Of a DNA stretch of 63,746 nucleotides, positions 17,858 to 26,740 are shown piece by piece. Source of the stretch: an uncultured Butyrivibrio sp. (lineage in GTDB: Bacteria; Bacillota; Clostridia; Lachnospirales; Lachnospiraceae). The DNA is taken from the NCBI GenBank assembly GCA_946623755.1, contig CAMORK010000005.1, positions 1-63,746 of the forward strand, given 5' to 3'. Position 1 is the stretch's first letter; each line of letters starts with the position of its first letter. Under the pieces are notes generated by a model, which was not told where the DNA came from, did not search any database, and worked only from the letters and a program-made list of their open reading frames with translations. Made by a program: the position numbers and the translations under genes.

Positions 17858-18882
17858 TTCCACCCTCCCCCCATATAGCCCATAAACCTTGATATCCAGT
17901 CGGACCTGCTGCCAATTACCTTGTCCTTGTCCACCTGCAGTATCGTGATATCTTCCTTGGACGCAACCAGCGAAGAACTCTCGACATCTTCTCTCACAGA
18001 GCGTCTCCCCAGATCCGTGGCAATATAAAACTGGGTGTTGTAAGCAGTCATGAAATCAACAAAAGCTCTGGCTCCGTCTGTATTGGAAGCATTCTTGTTT
18101 ATGTATATGCCGTCCGGAGTGGATACCACTCCCTCATTCATATATATGACCTTAACGTGTTTGCCACCCTTTAACATGGTTATGGCCGCTTCTTCAAAAG
18201 TGAGCCCAACAACGAACTTACCGCTGGCAACTCCCTGATAAACCTCCTGTGAGCTATCAAGGAGCCGACCGGAAAGGTTATGGGCAAATTTTTCAACATA
18301 ATCCCACCCTTTTTCGGGGTCTCCTCCTCCCATTGCATAAAGCATGTTTGTCAGATGTTCAAAGGAAGATGATGATTTCTCGGGGCTGGCATAGGCTATC
18401 TTGCCTGCAAGCGCAGGATTTAAGAGATCTTCATATCCGTTAATTGTAATATCACCCAATAGGTCTGTGTTGACCATAAGAATACTGGGTACATCAGTAA
18501 AGCAGGTAAGAGCTTTCCCTGCACTTTTGTACTCAGCGTAAAAGCTGTTTTCATTTTCTGTTGTGTATGGTAAAAAGAGATCTTCGTAGGAACCTACGGA
18601 AAGAATTGATCCTCCCCAAAGCACATCGATCTTCTCCCCATCCTGTATCCTGGAAACAGCTTCTGATGTTCCGCATCGGATCACCTCCACCGTTATCCCG
18701 GTCTGTGCCTCAAACTCGCTTGTCAGTGGTTTCATAAACTCGATAGGGTGCGGTGAAACCACGACAACCTTATTCTCTGCTCCCCCTTTTGCAACTCCCC
18801 TGCTGCTTATCACCCCATAAGCTATTGCAGCAATTATGATCATCAAGGCGAGAGTAACGAGTATTCTACGTACTCTTTTCAT
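17854..18882 (-). CDS. Membrane-anchored SBP-like sensor protein (HptA/PgtC-like)
   Basis: A 342-residue periplasmic-binding-fold protein with an uncleaved-looking N-terminal membrane anchor (RRILVTLALMIIIAAIAYG) and no lipobox Cys. The binding domain starts KVVVVSPHPIEFMKPL and has KIDVLWGGSI, which matches the DVWFGG region of the transport SBP at 14106. In three-component systems such as HptA-HptS-HptR and PgtC, a protein of this type passes ligand information to a kinase. The order here, SBP-like protein then YesM then YesN, fits that plan. AGAGGTG precedes ATG. It overlaps the previous gene by 17 bases. The ligand is not known; phosphorylated sugars are a guess. Confidence 0.82.
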   Translation of the reverse strand: MKRVRRILVTLALMIIIAAIAYGVISSRGVAKGGAENKVVVVSPHPIEFMKPLTSEFEAQTGITVEVIRCGTSEAVSRIQDGEKIDVLWGGSILSVGSYEDLFLPYTTENENSFYAEYKSAGKALTCFTDVPSILMVNTDLLGDITINGYEDLLNPALAGKIAYASPEKSSSSFEHLTNMLYAMGGGDPEKGWDYVEKFAHNLSGRLLDSSQEVYQGVASGKFVVGLTFEEAAITMLKGGKHVKVIYMNEGVVSTPDGIYINKNASNTDGARAFVDFMTAYNTQFYIATDLGRRSVREDVESSSLVASKEDITILQVDKDKVIGSRSDWISRFMGYMGGGWK

Positions 18883-20821
18883 TAAACACCTCTTTATTCC
18901 AGAATTTGTTCTGAAGCTCATTCTTTGTAACCACAGGCGAGAGATAATCTCCGATAACAAAATCCGCATTCACATCTTTTATGCTCTCGTACAGCTCTTT
19001 GCTGTCTATGCCGCTCAAGATTACTTTCTTCCCAAGCTGACTGACCATGTTCACCTTGTTGCGAAGAATTGCCTCTCCCTGAACAATATCCACGGAATCA
19101 AAATGTCTTTTGACATCGACATTAATACCGTCAAACTTATCAATAGTTGTAACATCCAGTCCAAGAAAACCGGAATCAAGGTTAAACAGGATAAATCTGA
19201 TTCCGATCTTGTTAAATTCATCTATTATGTATCCTAGCACATCCTGTGCCTGTGTTGCTATTGTATCACTTACACTGAGCCTGAGCATACCGGGATCTAT
19301 GCTGTACTTTTTTATGCAAGCACTTACTTTGTCTACAAGATCCTGAGTAAGTACCTGAACAGACATGATATTAATTGTAAAAACAGAGATGTCCATATCA
19401 GACTTTTTTACTCCGGAATTGATGAACTGACATACCGATTCTATCATCCTGAATTCCAGTTCACCGGCCACGCCTGCGTTCTCGGCGACAGCTTTGAATT
19501 CGGCGAATTTAATCTTGCCTATTACCGGATCGTTGAGTGTCAAAAGCGCATCTGCCGAATACACACCCATTGTCTTTTTTAAATAGACAGGATGATATAC
19601 GACTCGGAAAGCATCACCCGCTATGCCCCTTATTATCGCTTTTTCAACATCGATATTTCTAAGAATAAAATCAAGATCTTTACCCTTGAAAACAGACTTG
19701 TCGACATCATCAATATTGCTCTCGGAGAGTCTTAAGATATCATAGGCATCATTAAACTCATCGGGGCACTTTACGCATATGATCTTGGCCTTGATATTGG
19801 TAGCACCGTCTCCTACTTCAAAGCTCTGTGTAAATCTATTTACTATTCTTTCAATAACATCATCAACATTAACATCGCTTAAGTCTTCACACAGCATATA
19901 ATAGTTTCCGCCGGTGGTTCTGTATACATCAAACCTGTAATCGATCCCCTTAAGAAACTTGGCTACATTGATAAGGATTATGTCGTATCCCTCATACCCC
20001 ATCAGTCTGCGATAAAGATCTGCACTATCTACGCGGACACAGATAGCATAAAACTCTTTTCCTACGTTTATACTGCTCTTTAAATCCTGAACAAGGGCTG
20101 ATCTGTTGTATGCCTGAGTTTTGTAATCCAGCCTGTAATCATCCTTCTCAATCATGATCATAATGCCCATAAGACCAAGGGATTCCGCAAGCATCTCACA
20201 GATGATCTCAGGGAATAACATCTGCACGATCACTCCGGTTACAGCAAGTCCCAGAAAATAAAACATGGCAATCTTTTGAAGATGATTCATGGTATACCAG
20301 TATCGCCCAAGAAGATAAAAGCAGAATATCAGGTAAAGTGCGCTGATGACATAGGCCAGATAAACGCCGCTTCCTCTTGTCATATTAATACTGCCGTCAT
20401 TTAAAATGATAAGCCCTGTCAGTGGATTTGAAATAACCGCGGCTTCAAGCAAAAGACACGGTCCGAAAATAATGGCAAGTTTGAGCCTGTTCCTGTATCT
20501 GTGAAACACGTTGCAGACAAGTATTATATACAGCGAAAATATCGGAACAAAGGCAAAGTGCGTCCCGTAATATGTCAGTTTATTGAAGTAGACAACAAGG
20601 TATTTTGTCCTCATTGAAAGATCACTGTCCAGAACTATGGTATTAACAATTCCGGTCACACAGTCATAGAGAGTAATGATCAGGGCAGCAAGAAATAAAC
20701 GGCTGCGGAGCCTTTTCTTGGTCTCTCTTTTCATCACAGCCGTGTAGAAAATACATGTTATGCAGATCATAAGTGCTGCCGTCCTAAAGGATAGCGCTCC
20801 TATAGGATTTAAATCACCCAT
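18866..20821 (-). CDS. Membrane protein with degenerate GGDEF and EAL domains
   Basis: A 651-residue protein: seven or eight membrane segments (about 10-222), a GGDEF-like domain (230-380) with GGNYY at 304-308 in place of GGDEF, and an EAL-like domain (395-640). The EAL motif is DAL (SADALLTL), the usual DDFG is NLDS, the Lys of VKID is Asn (GINVD), and the QG near the end is IGD. I expect no cyclase or phosphodiesterase activity. It shares sequence and order with residues 1-635 of the 1265-residue fusion, so the two arose by duplication. Start is three bases after the double-receiver gene stop. Confidence 0.88.
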   Translation of the reverse strand: MGDLNPIGALSFRTAALMICITCIFYTAVMKRETKKRLRSRLFLAALIITLYDCVTGIVNTIVLDSDLSMRTKYLVVYFNKLTYYGTHFAFVPIFSLYIILVCNVFHRYRNRLKLAIIFGPCLLLEAAVISNPLTGLIILNDGSINMTRGSGVYLAYVISALYLIFCFYLLGRYWYTMNHLQKIAMFYFLGLAVTGVIVQMLFPEIICEMLAESLGLMGIMIMIEKDDYRLDYKTQAYNRSALVQDLKSSINVGKEFYAICVRVDSADLYRRLMGYEGYDIILINVAKFLKGIDYRFDVYRTTGGNYYMLCEDLSDVNVDDVIERIVNRFTQSFEVGDGATNIKAKIICVKCPDEFNDAYDILRLSESNIDDVDKSVFKGKDLDFILRNIDVEKAIIRGIAGDAFRVVYHPVYLKKTMGVYSADALLTLNDPVIGKIKFAEFKAVAENAGVAGELEFRMIESVCQFINSGVKKSDMDISVFTINIMSVQVLTQDLVDKVSACIKKYSIDPGMLRLSVSDTIATQAQDVLGYIIDEFNKIGIRFILFNLDSGFLGLDVTTIDKFDGINVDVKRHFDSVDIVQGEAILRNKVNMVSQLGKKVILSGIDSKELYESIKDVNADFVIGDYLSPVVTKNELQNKFWNKEVFNEKST

Positions 20822-20824
20822 GTA

Positions 20825-21583
20825 TTACTTCCTCGCTTTAAAAAATGCATCCAGTGTTGAAAGAAGTTTATCCTTTGAAATAGTCTTAAGCAGATAATCT
20901 GCCGGTTTTAGAGCAATTACATTGGTAACGCTCTCCTTGTCGTTTTTGCCTGTCAGGAACATGACCGGAGTTGAACTTGAAAATGATTCACTCTTGAGCA
21001 TCTCAAGGACCTTGGGGCCATCAAGAACAGGCATGTCATAATCAAGAAGAACAAGATCCGCCTTGTTTGTGGCAAGCCATGCAACTGCCTGGGTTCCTGA
21101 GTTTGCCATACCGACTCTGTAGGTGTCTTTGAGCCATTCTCTTATCATCTGAAGGAAAGTGGGATCATCGTCTACTATCAGAATGCTCTTTCTTCTCTGG
21201 AACTCATACTCATCGTCTGTCACCAGAAGCGCCTTTTGAACCAGGTCAGCCATATCAAGAGGCCTCTCGATTTCAAATGCCACATCCTCCTTCGGAATAT
21301 ACTGATGCACGAGATTGAAGGCATCCTTATTGCCAATGACCATCATTATCATGTTCTCATCGACACACAGATCCTTAAAGTACACCATGGCATCACGATG
21401 TTCTTCAAATTCCGCATCAGTATACAGCAGTATCAGATCGGTATCCTTCGTTTTCCCGCTGAGATCCGAAAGAACATATGATGCTTCCACCACAATGAAA
21501 TGTGCATCCAAAAGCGCATTCTTGATGGCATTAACCAAAAAAGTCTGTTCATTTCTTACAAGCAGAATTGTCTTATTAAACAT
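20825..21583 (-). CDS. Double-receiver response regulator without output domain
   Basis: A 252-residue protein of two receiver domains. The first (1-125) is a pseudo-receiver: the acidic pair is lost (LLVRNEQ) and the acceptor site reads LLYTDAEF. The second (132-252) is complete, with VDDD at 137-140, Asp181 in LLDYDMP, Thr in FLTGK and the conserved Lys in YLLKT. There is no DNA-binding or enzyme domain, so it probably works as a phosphate carrier or a binding switch for the hybrid kinase encoded directly before it (three-base gap). Confidence 0.88.
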   Translation of the reverse strand: MFNKTILLVRNEQTFLVNAIKNALLDAHFIVVEASYVLSDLSGKTKDTDLILLYTDAEFEEHRDAMVYFKDLCVDENMIMMVIGNKDAFNLVHQYIPKEDVAFEIERPLDMADLVQKALLVTDDEYEFQRRKSILIVDDDPTFLQMIREWLKDTYRVGMANSGTQAVAWLATNKADLVLLDYDMPVLDGPKVLEMLKSESFSSSTPVMFLTGKNDKESVTNVIALKPADYLLKTISKDKLLSTLDAFFKARK

Positions 21584-21586
21584 AGC

Positions 21587-24500
21587 TTACTCCTCTAATA
21601 AGGTAAGTCCTTCTGATGCCAGTCTTACTATCTCGTCCCATTTCAACTTATACGCCATTTCACCGATACTTCTGGTAATCTTGCGATCGCCCTCCGGAAG
21701 TCTGTAACTTCTTAAAGAATCAAGAATAAATGTAAGTGTGTCATAATCAAGGCTCTTACTCACCTCTATTATGCTCTGATACGCATCTTCAAGCTGAGCC
21801 TTGCTTATATCTACCATATCTTCCGCATCCTCCGGCTCATTTTGCGAATCAATTCCCGGAACCTCAGACAGAGTGTGGATTATTATCGAATACAGGTTCA
21901 TAAGTTCATCCTGATGTTCCCTGATGGTCTCAATATTGCCGGCATTACCGGCATCTTCAAGCTTTTTGGCAAGTTCGCTCAAAGATCTTGCGCCTATGGT
22001 TCTGCTGGTGCTCTTTAAGGAATGTACATAACTTGTATAGTCCTTCCAGTTCTCGTCATTATATGCATTCTCCAGATTCGACTCCGTCATCTGAGCGGAT
22101 TCGTAGTAAACCTTGATAATATTGAAATAGCTGTCCACACTTCCGCAGTTCTTAAGTCCTTCACCGACATCTATCTCTTCCAGATAATTTAACCACTTTG
22201 GATACTCTTCAGAATTCTTTCCCTCTTCCTTCGGGGCTTCGCTTTTTGCGCTCTCAGAAGAAAGGATCACCTTATCCTTGGGCAGATACCTTATCAGTGT
22301 ATCTTCAAGCTTATCACTCTCGATCGGCTTACTCAGATAATCATCAAAGCCTTCTCTGAGGAAGTTCTCTCTGGCACCTGAAATAGCATTGGCTGTAAGC
22401 ACAATAACCGGTGTATCTTTATTGGGACTTCCGGCATCTTTTTTCAGCTTGGCCAGTGTCTCAATACCGTCCATTCCGGGCATTCTGTAATCCAGGAAAA
22501 TAATATCGTATTTCTTTGCGTGCTGTTTCTTGAGACACTCCTCTCCGCTTCTTGCAGATTCCACTTTCGCCTGGACGTTCTTTAGCAGTTCCCTGATGAC
22601 CACATGATTCATCGGTGTATCATCGACCACCAGGATATTTGCATCAGGCGATGTGAGCTTTTCGTGATATCTCTTTCTCTCTTTTGTTGTCTCCGAAAGC
22701 TTTGACTTAAAGTCTCCTATAGGAGTCTTACTGACAACCTTCTGAGGAAGTGTAATCGTAAATATTGATCCCTTTCCGTACTCACTTTCAACCGATATGC
22801 TTCCTCCCATAAGATCGAGAAGAGAACTTGTGATTGCCAGTCCAAGGCCGCTTCCTTCCACAGTCTTGTTCTTATCGATATCCAGTCTCTTGAACTTTTC
22901 AAAGAGCCTTTCTTTGTCTTCGTCCTTGATTCCGATGCCTGTATCTTTGACGTCGATCTTGAGAGTTATGATATCACCATACTCTCTGTAGCCTGTTATC
23001 CTGAGTGTAACCTTTCCCTCGGAGGTATACTTGACGGCATTGTTTAAGATGTTCACCATTATCTGTCTAAGTCGCATCTCATCGCCGTACATCTTCTCCG
23101 GAAGCTGATCGTCAATGTCAAATTCAAGCCTTAGCGCCTTCTGTGAAGCCTTTATATGAACCATGTTGTAGACATCGTTAAGGACTGAGGAGAAGTCATA
23201 ATCCGATTCGTTTATCTCCATGCTTCCCGCTTCGATCTTTGAGAAGTCCAGGATATCATTTATCAGCGACAAAAGAGTTCGTCCCGCACCTTCAATATTC
23301 TGAGCATATTCAAGGATCTTCTCATCCGTGCACTCACGCAGAATGACCTCATTCATACCAAGTACTGCATTGATAGGAGTTCTGATCTCATGAGACATGT
23401 TTGCAAGGAAGTTACTCTTTGCCTCATTGGCAGCCCTGGCTCTTCTCTCTTCCATTCTTGCAAGCTCTGTCGCACGAAGAATGGCTATAAACTCATTTTT
23501 GCTCACGGCCTCTGAAAAATATGTACCCTTAAGGTAATCAGCCTTAACTCCCGATATGGTTTCAAAGATTTCCTGCGAATTGACATTGTCTATAACAATC
23601 TTCTTGTGCATCTGATTCATCATCTTGAGCCTGTTCTCAATAATGATCTTATTCTGCATCTGCTTACCCGACACATGCAAAAGAGCTGCATCCATCTTTA
23701 CACCTTCGAACTTAAGAGATGATGCTGCCTGCATGTTAAATAATCCGGTTCCGTATTCATCCATAAAGAACCTGATTCCGTCTTTTGCCAGATCGGACAT
23801 GACAACTCCCAGAACATCATGGTCTGTTGCCGCTGCCGATTCCGTAATATCAAAAACAACCTGTGCCGGTCTTACACCAAACCTTGAAAACGCTTCTCTG
23901 ACTCTTAAGCTGAAATCAGACTTAATAAGCTGAATGGATGAGAGCCCTATCTCGATAAACTCAAGTCCCATTTCCTCTGCAATACCACCGCCCAGGAAAT
24001 AGAAAGCTTCATTTATGGTGAACCATCCCAGCTTTTCAATCAGACCTGTCTGCTCTGCAATGGGGATGAATTCTTCAGGTGCGATACTGCCAAGCTCACT
24101 GTCCTCAAATACAACAATTGCCTGGGCCGCACAGATTGCGAGATCGTCCTTGGTATATATCGGTTCAAAATAGACCTTGAAAGCATCGGTTCCGATATCT
24201 CTTTTAACAGCCTTTTCAACTTCTGCCCTTCTTAAGATGAAATCAAGGTCATGACCTGAGAGCACCCTGTCATTATCGGCATCAATTGAGGAATCACTCA
24301 GGAAAAAGAGATTGTCCAGCGATGTAAACTGATCAGGTGAACTTGCCATGAGAATATATGCCTTCAGATACAGCATGTTATCGCCAAGAGACCATCCCTG
24401 GCTGAATCTGTCAAATATCTTATCCGCAACTTCAGAAGCATCGCCGTGTTCAATATCGGGACAGACTACCATAAAGCAGTCGGATGCCGCTCTGTAAACA

Positions 24501-25384
24501 TCAAAACCGTTATTGATATTCTGAACGAATCCCACAATATCCTTAAGGATCTTTTCAAACTCTTCGTATCCTGTGATCTTTCTGTAGGCATCTGCGTTCA
24601 AAAGTCTGATACATATACTGAAAAAACTTCTGCCATATTTAAAATAACTTCCGACATCCTTGGTGAAAGCATTTCTGTTAAAAGCCCCCGATGGCATATC
24701 CATCATGTCGTCGTCATTTTCGAGGACTATCATGATGCCCATAAGACCTATGGCTTCGCACATGAGCTCACACTGAATATTTGAGAGTATCATCTGCAGA
24801 AGCGTTCCGACAATTACAACAACGAAGAAATAAAGAAGTGCAATCTTCTTCATTCTGTTGAGGATGTTCCAATAGAGGAAAAGAGCCACTATAGAGAACA
24901 GCAGATAGAATCCCGCCTGGACATATGCGATATAAACTCCCGCATGCCTGTGGAATTTCAGGTTATCATCAAATATATACACAAAATGAGTGAATGGATT
25001 GGTTATAACAAGGACCTCAAGAATATAAAAAGGCAAAGCAAGGCACAGCTGTGCTATTCTTGAAAACCTGTAAGACACATTGCAGACCATGATTATATAG
25101 AGTGCAAATACGGGAGCAATAGCGAAATGCGTGAAAAAATAGATAAATTGGAGCACATTAAGAACAAGGAGCTTACTGTCATGGGAAAGATTGCTTAATA
25201 TGAGCAGGTCAGCTCCTATAACCGTAATTGCATCGACGATAACAATTACAACAATTGCAATAAACAGTTTGTTCTTAAACCTGCGGTTCCTGCCCATCAA
25301 AAGTGTATAGAAAAGACAGGTTACCGAAATAATTATCGCCGCCAGGTTGAAGGTAAAACTGCCAACACCTCTAACATCAACCAT
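21587..25384 (-). CDS. Membrane-GGDEF-EAL-histidine kinase-receiver-HPt fusion protein
   Basis: A 1265-residue fusion. Residues 1-222 hold seven or eight membrane segments; 230-370 is GGDEF-like with SDCF in place of the signature; 390-635 is EAL-like with AQAI for EAL, although DITES (512-516), DEYGTG (542-547) and GVKMD (561-565) are kept. HisKA has His665 in ANMSHEIRTP, HATPase carries VKDTGIGI and GSGLGL, the receiver has Asp965 in FLDYRMPGMDG, and the HPt has His1121 in VHSLKS. A further helical tail runs from 1180. The cyclic-di-GMP modules look catalytically dead but may bind the nucleotide. Having them on the input side of a full phosphorelay in one chain is unusual. GAGGAAT precedes ATG; 35 bases after the EAL-HDOD gene. 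Confidence 0.92.
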   Translation of the reverse strand: MVDVRGVGSFTFNLAAIIISVTCLFYTLLMGRNRRFKNKLFIAIVVIVIVDAITVIGADLLILSNLSHDSKLLVLNVLQFIYFFTHFAIAPVFALYIIMVCNVSYRFSRIAQLCLALPFYILEVLVITNPFTHFVYIFDDNLKFHRHAGVYIAYVQAGFYLLFSIVALFLYWNILNRMKKIALLYFFVVVIVGTLLQMILSNIQCELMCEAIGLMGIMIVLENDDDMMDMPSGAFNRNAFTKDVGSYFKYGRSFFSICIRLLNADAYRKITGYEEFEKILKDIVGFVQNINNGFDVYRAASDCFMVVCPDIEHGDASEVADKIFDRFSQGWSLGDNMLYLKAYILMASSPDQFTSLDNLFFLSDSSIDADNDRVLSGHDLDFILRRAEVEKAVKRDIGTDAFKVYFEPIYTKDDLAICAAQAIVVFEDSELGSIAPEEFIPIAEQTGLIEKLGWFTINEAFYFLGGGIAEEMGLEFIEIGLSSIQLIKSDFSLRVREAFSRFGVRPAQVVFDITESAAATDHDVLGVVMSDLAKDGIRFFMDEYGTGLFNMQAASSLKFEGVKMDAALLHVSGKQMQNKIIIENRLKMMNQMHKKIVIDNVNSQEIFETISGVKADYLKGTYFSEAVSKNEFIAILRATELARMEERRARAANEAKSNFLANMSHEIRTPINAVLGMNEVILRECTDEKILEYAQNIEGAGRTLLSLINDILDFSKIEAGSMEINESDYDFSSVLNDVYNMVHIKASQKALRLEFDIDDQLPEKMYGDEMRLRQIMVNILNNAVKYTSEGKVTLRITGYREYGDIITLKIDVKDTGIGIKDEDKERLFEKFKRLDIDKNKTVEGSGLGLAITSSLLDLMGGSISVESEYGKGSIFTITLPQKVVSKTPIGDFKSKLSETTKERKRYHEKLTSPDANILVVDDTPMNHVVIRELLKNVQAKVESARSGEECLKKQHAKKYDIIFLDYRMPGMDGIETLAKLKKDAGSPNKDTPVIVLTANAISGARENFLREGFDDYLSKPIESDKLEDTLIRYLPKDKVILSSESAKSEAPKEEGKNSEEYPKWLNYLEEIDVGEGLKNCGSVDSYFNIIKVYYESAQMTESNLENAYNDENWKDYTSYVHSLKSTSRTIGARSLSELAKKLEDAGNAGNIETIREHQDELMNLYSIIIHTLSEVPGIDSQNEPEDAEDMVDISKAQLEDAYQSIIEVSKSLDYDTLTFILDSLRSYRLPEGDRKITRSIGEMAYKLKWDEIVRLASEGLTLLEE

Positions 25385-25419
25385 ACTGATTCCTCATGGC
25401 ATCAGACGGATCTATTCCC

Positions 25420-26643
25420 TTATGCCGGAATCAGATCACGATACCATCTAAGCGCACCAAGATATGCGGTATAGACATTGTTCATCTCAATATCTTCAAG
25501 AACAAGAATCCTTGATACCTCAGTCCAATCCGCATCCTCATAGCACTTTATAAAATTCAGGATCTTAGCAAAGTCTCCTTTGTCTTCAAGCAGTGCTTCC
25601 TTTACATGCTTTGATGCCTGAACCATATCAAGGGCTTCAGGCATTGTCTTTTCAAGCATGATATCCAGAGCCGAGAATAGTCCCATGATAAAAAGTTCGG
25701 GAGCATGCATAGCCATCTCAAACTCACTTGCAAGATTCTCGGCAAACTTGGCTCTGATCATAACCAGTCTTACCAGCTCACTAGGCTTATCTGCACACAG
25801 CTCCTTCGTAACGGCTGTGTTTATCCATCTCTTTAATTCTTTCTGTCCCAGCATGGCAGCTGCATGACGGATTGATGTGATCTCTGAATTAAAGGCCATC
25901 CTGTTTACTATCTCAAGAAGTGAGATAACAAGAGCAGGGTCTTTTCCGATGACATCTGCAGCATCTGTCAGGTCATAATCAGGGGCGTTAACAACATTAA
26001 GGAGTTCAATGTAGTTAACTTTAAGGGGACTTACTTCTGTCTGAGATTTTGTTACAGGCATTCTGAAGAAGCTTCCCTCATAGAGATCATACCCGCCGTC
26101 CTCAACGAGTCTGTCATAATCTTCTTTTGTATCAACATTAACAGCACACAGCTTGATATTCGGATACTGTCTGCCAAAATAAATCTTAGCCTTTGAAATA
26201 TCAATCTTTACATGATCAAGAAGAATGTAGCTGCAAAGACTGATAAGCTCTTTATAATCTTCGAAACTGCTGATGGGAATCTTGCGGATTGCAAGTCTGT
26301 ATCCCTGCTCTCTCAGCTCTTTTGCCCGCTTGATATATTCCTTCTCGGGTGGGATTGAATTATCCATCAAAAGAACAACCTTCTCAGGCGGAACTGTACA
26401 TTGAAGAGATATTTCCGCAAAAATTGAAAACTGACTTATGGGAACAAAGACCTCCTTGCCACCGGAAAGCGTCGCAACACCCATGCTGCTGACAACTTCA
26501 AGCTCGGGAACGGTTCCTGCTCCGTCAAATCTGGCGCCTGCCATAAAAGAGGGATTCAAGAAGAGATTGGCCTTGCGTGCAAAGACTGAATAAGCACACA
26601 CGGACATTTTGTTATCAAAAAGAGGTATCAATGTAGCAAGCAT
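25420..26643 (-). CDS. EAL-HDOD signalling protein (YuxH type)
   Basis: A 407-residue protein with a degenerate EAL domain at 1-200 and an HDOD domain at about 200-400 (LLNVVNAPDYDLTDAADVI, then ISLLEIVNRMAF, IRHAAAMLGQKELKRWI). The first EAL acid is missing and the terminal QGY region is YEGSFFRMP, while HVKIDISK keeps the Lys. Members of this class are usually inactive as phosphodiesterases and act as binding proteins in motility and regulation. AAAGGAGA precedes ATG. It is the first gene of the signalling operon. Confidence 0.88.
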   Translation of the reverse strand: MLATLIPLFDNKMSVCAYSVFARKANLFLNPSFMAGARFDGAGTVPELEVVSSMGVATLSGGKEVFVPISQFSIFAEISLQCTVPPEKVVLLMDNSIPPEKEYIKRAKELREQGYRLAIRKIPISSFEDYKELISLCSYILLDHVKIDISKAKIYFGRQYPNIKLCAVNVDTKEDYDRLVEDGGYDLYEGSFFRMPVTKSQTEVSPLKVNYIELLNVVNAPDYDLTDAADVIGKDPALVISLLEIVNRMAFNSEITSIRHAAAMLGQKELKRWINTAVTKELCADKPSELVRLVMIRAKFAENLASEFEMAMHAPELFIMGLFSALDIMLEKTMPEALDMVQASKHVKEALLEDKGDFAKILNFIKCYEDADWTEVSRILVLEDIEMNNVYTAYLGALRWYRDLIPA

Positions 26644-26740
26644 AAAGTTCTCCTTTCAGCCATTTCAAGACAAACTCCCACTTACTTATATTGTACCTCT
26701 TAAATACGATTAAAAACATTATTTTTTTATTAAATTCCGT

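Noticed and set aside
17854..18969. Longer version of the SBP-like sensor beginning 29 codons upstream
   Set aside because: The extra part overlaps the preceding gene further and lacks a ribosome site; AGAGGTG precedes the ATG at 18882 and the membrane anchor starts there.
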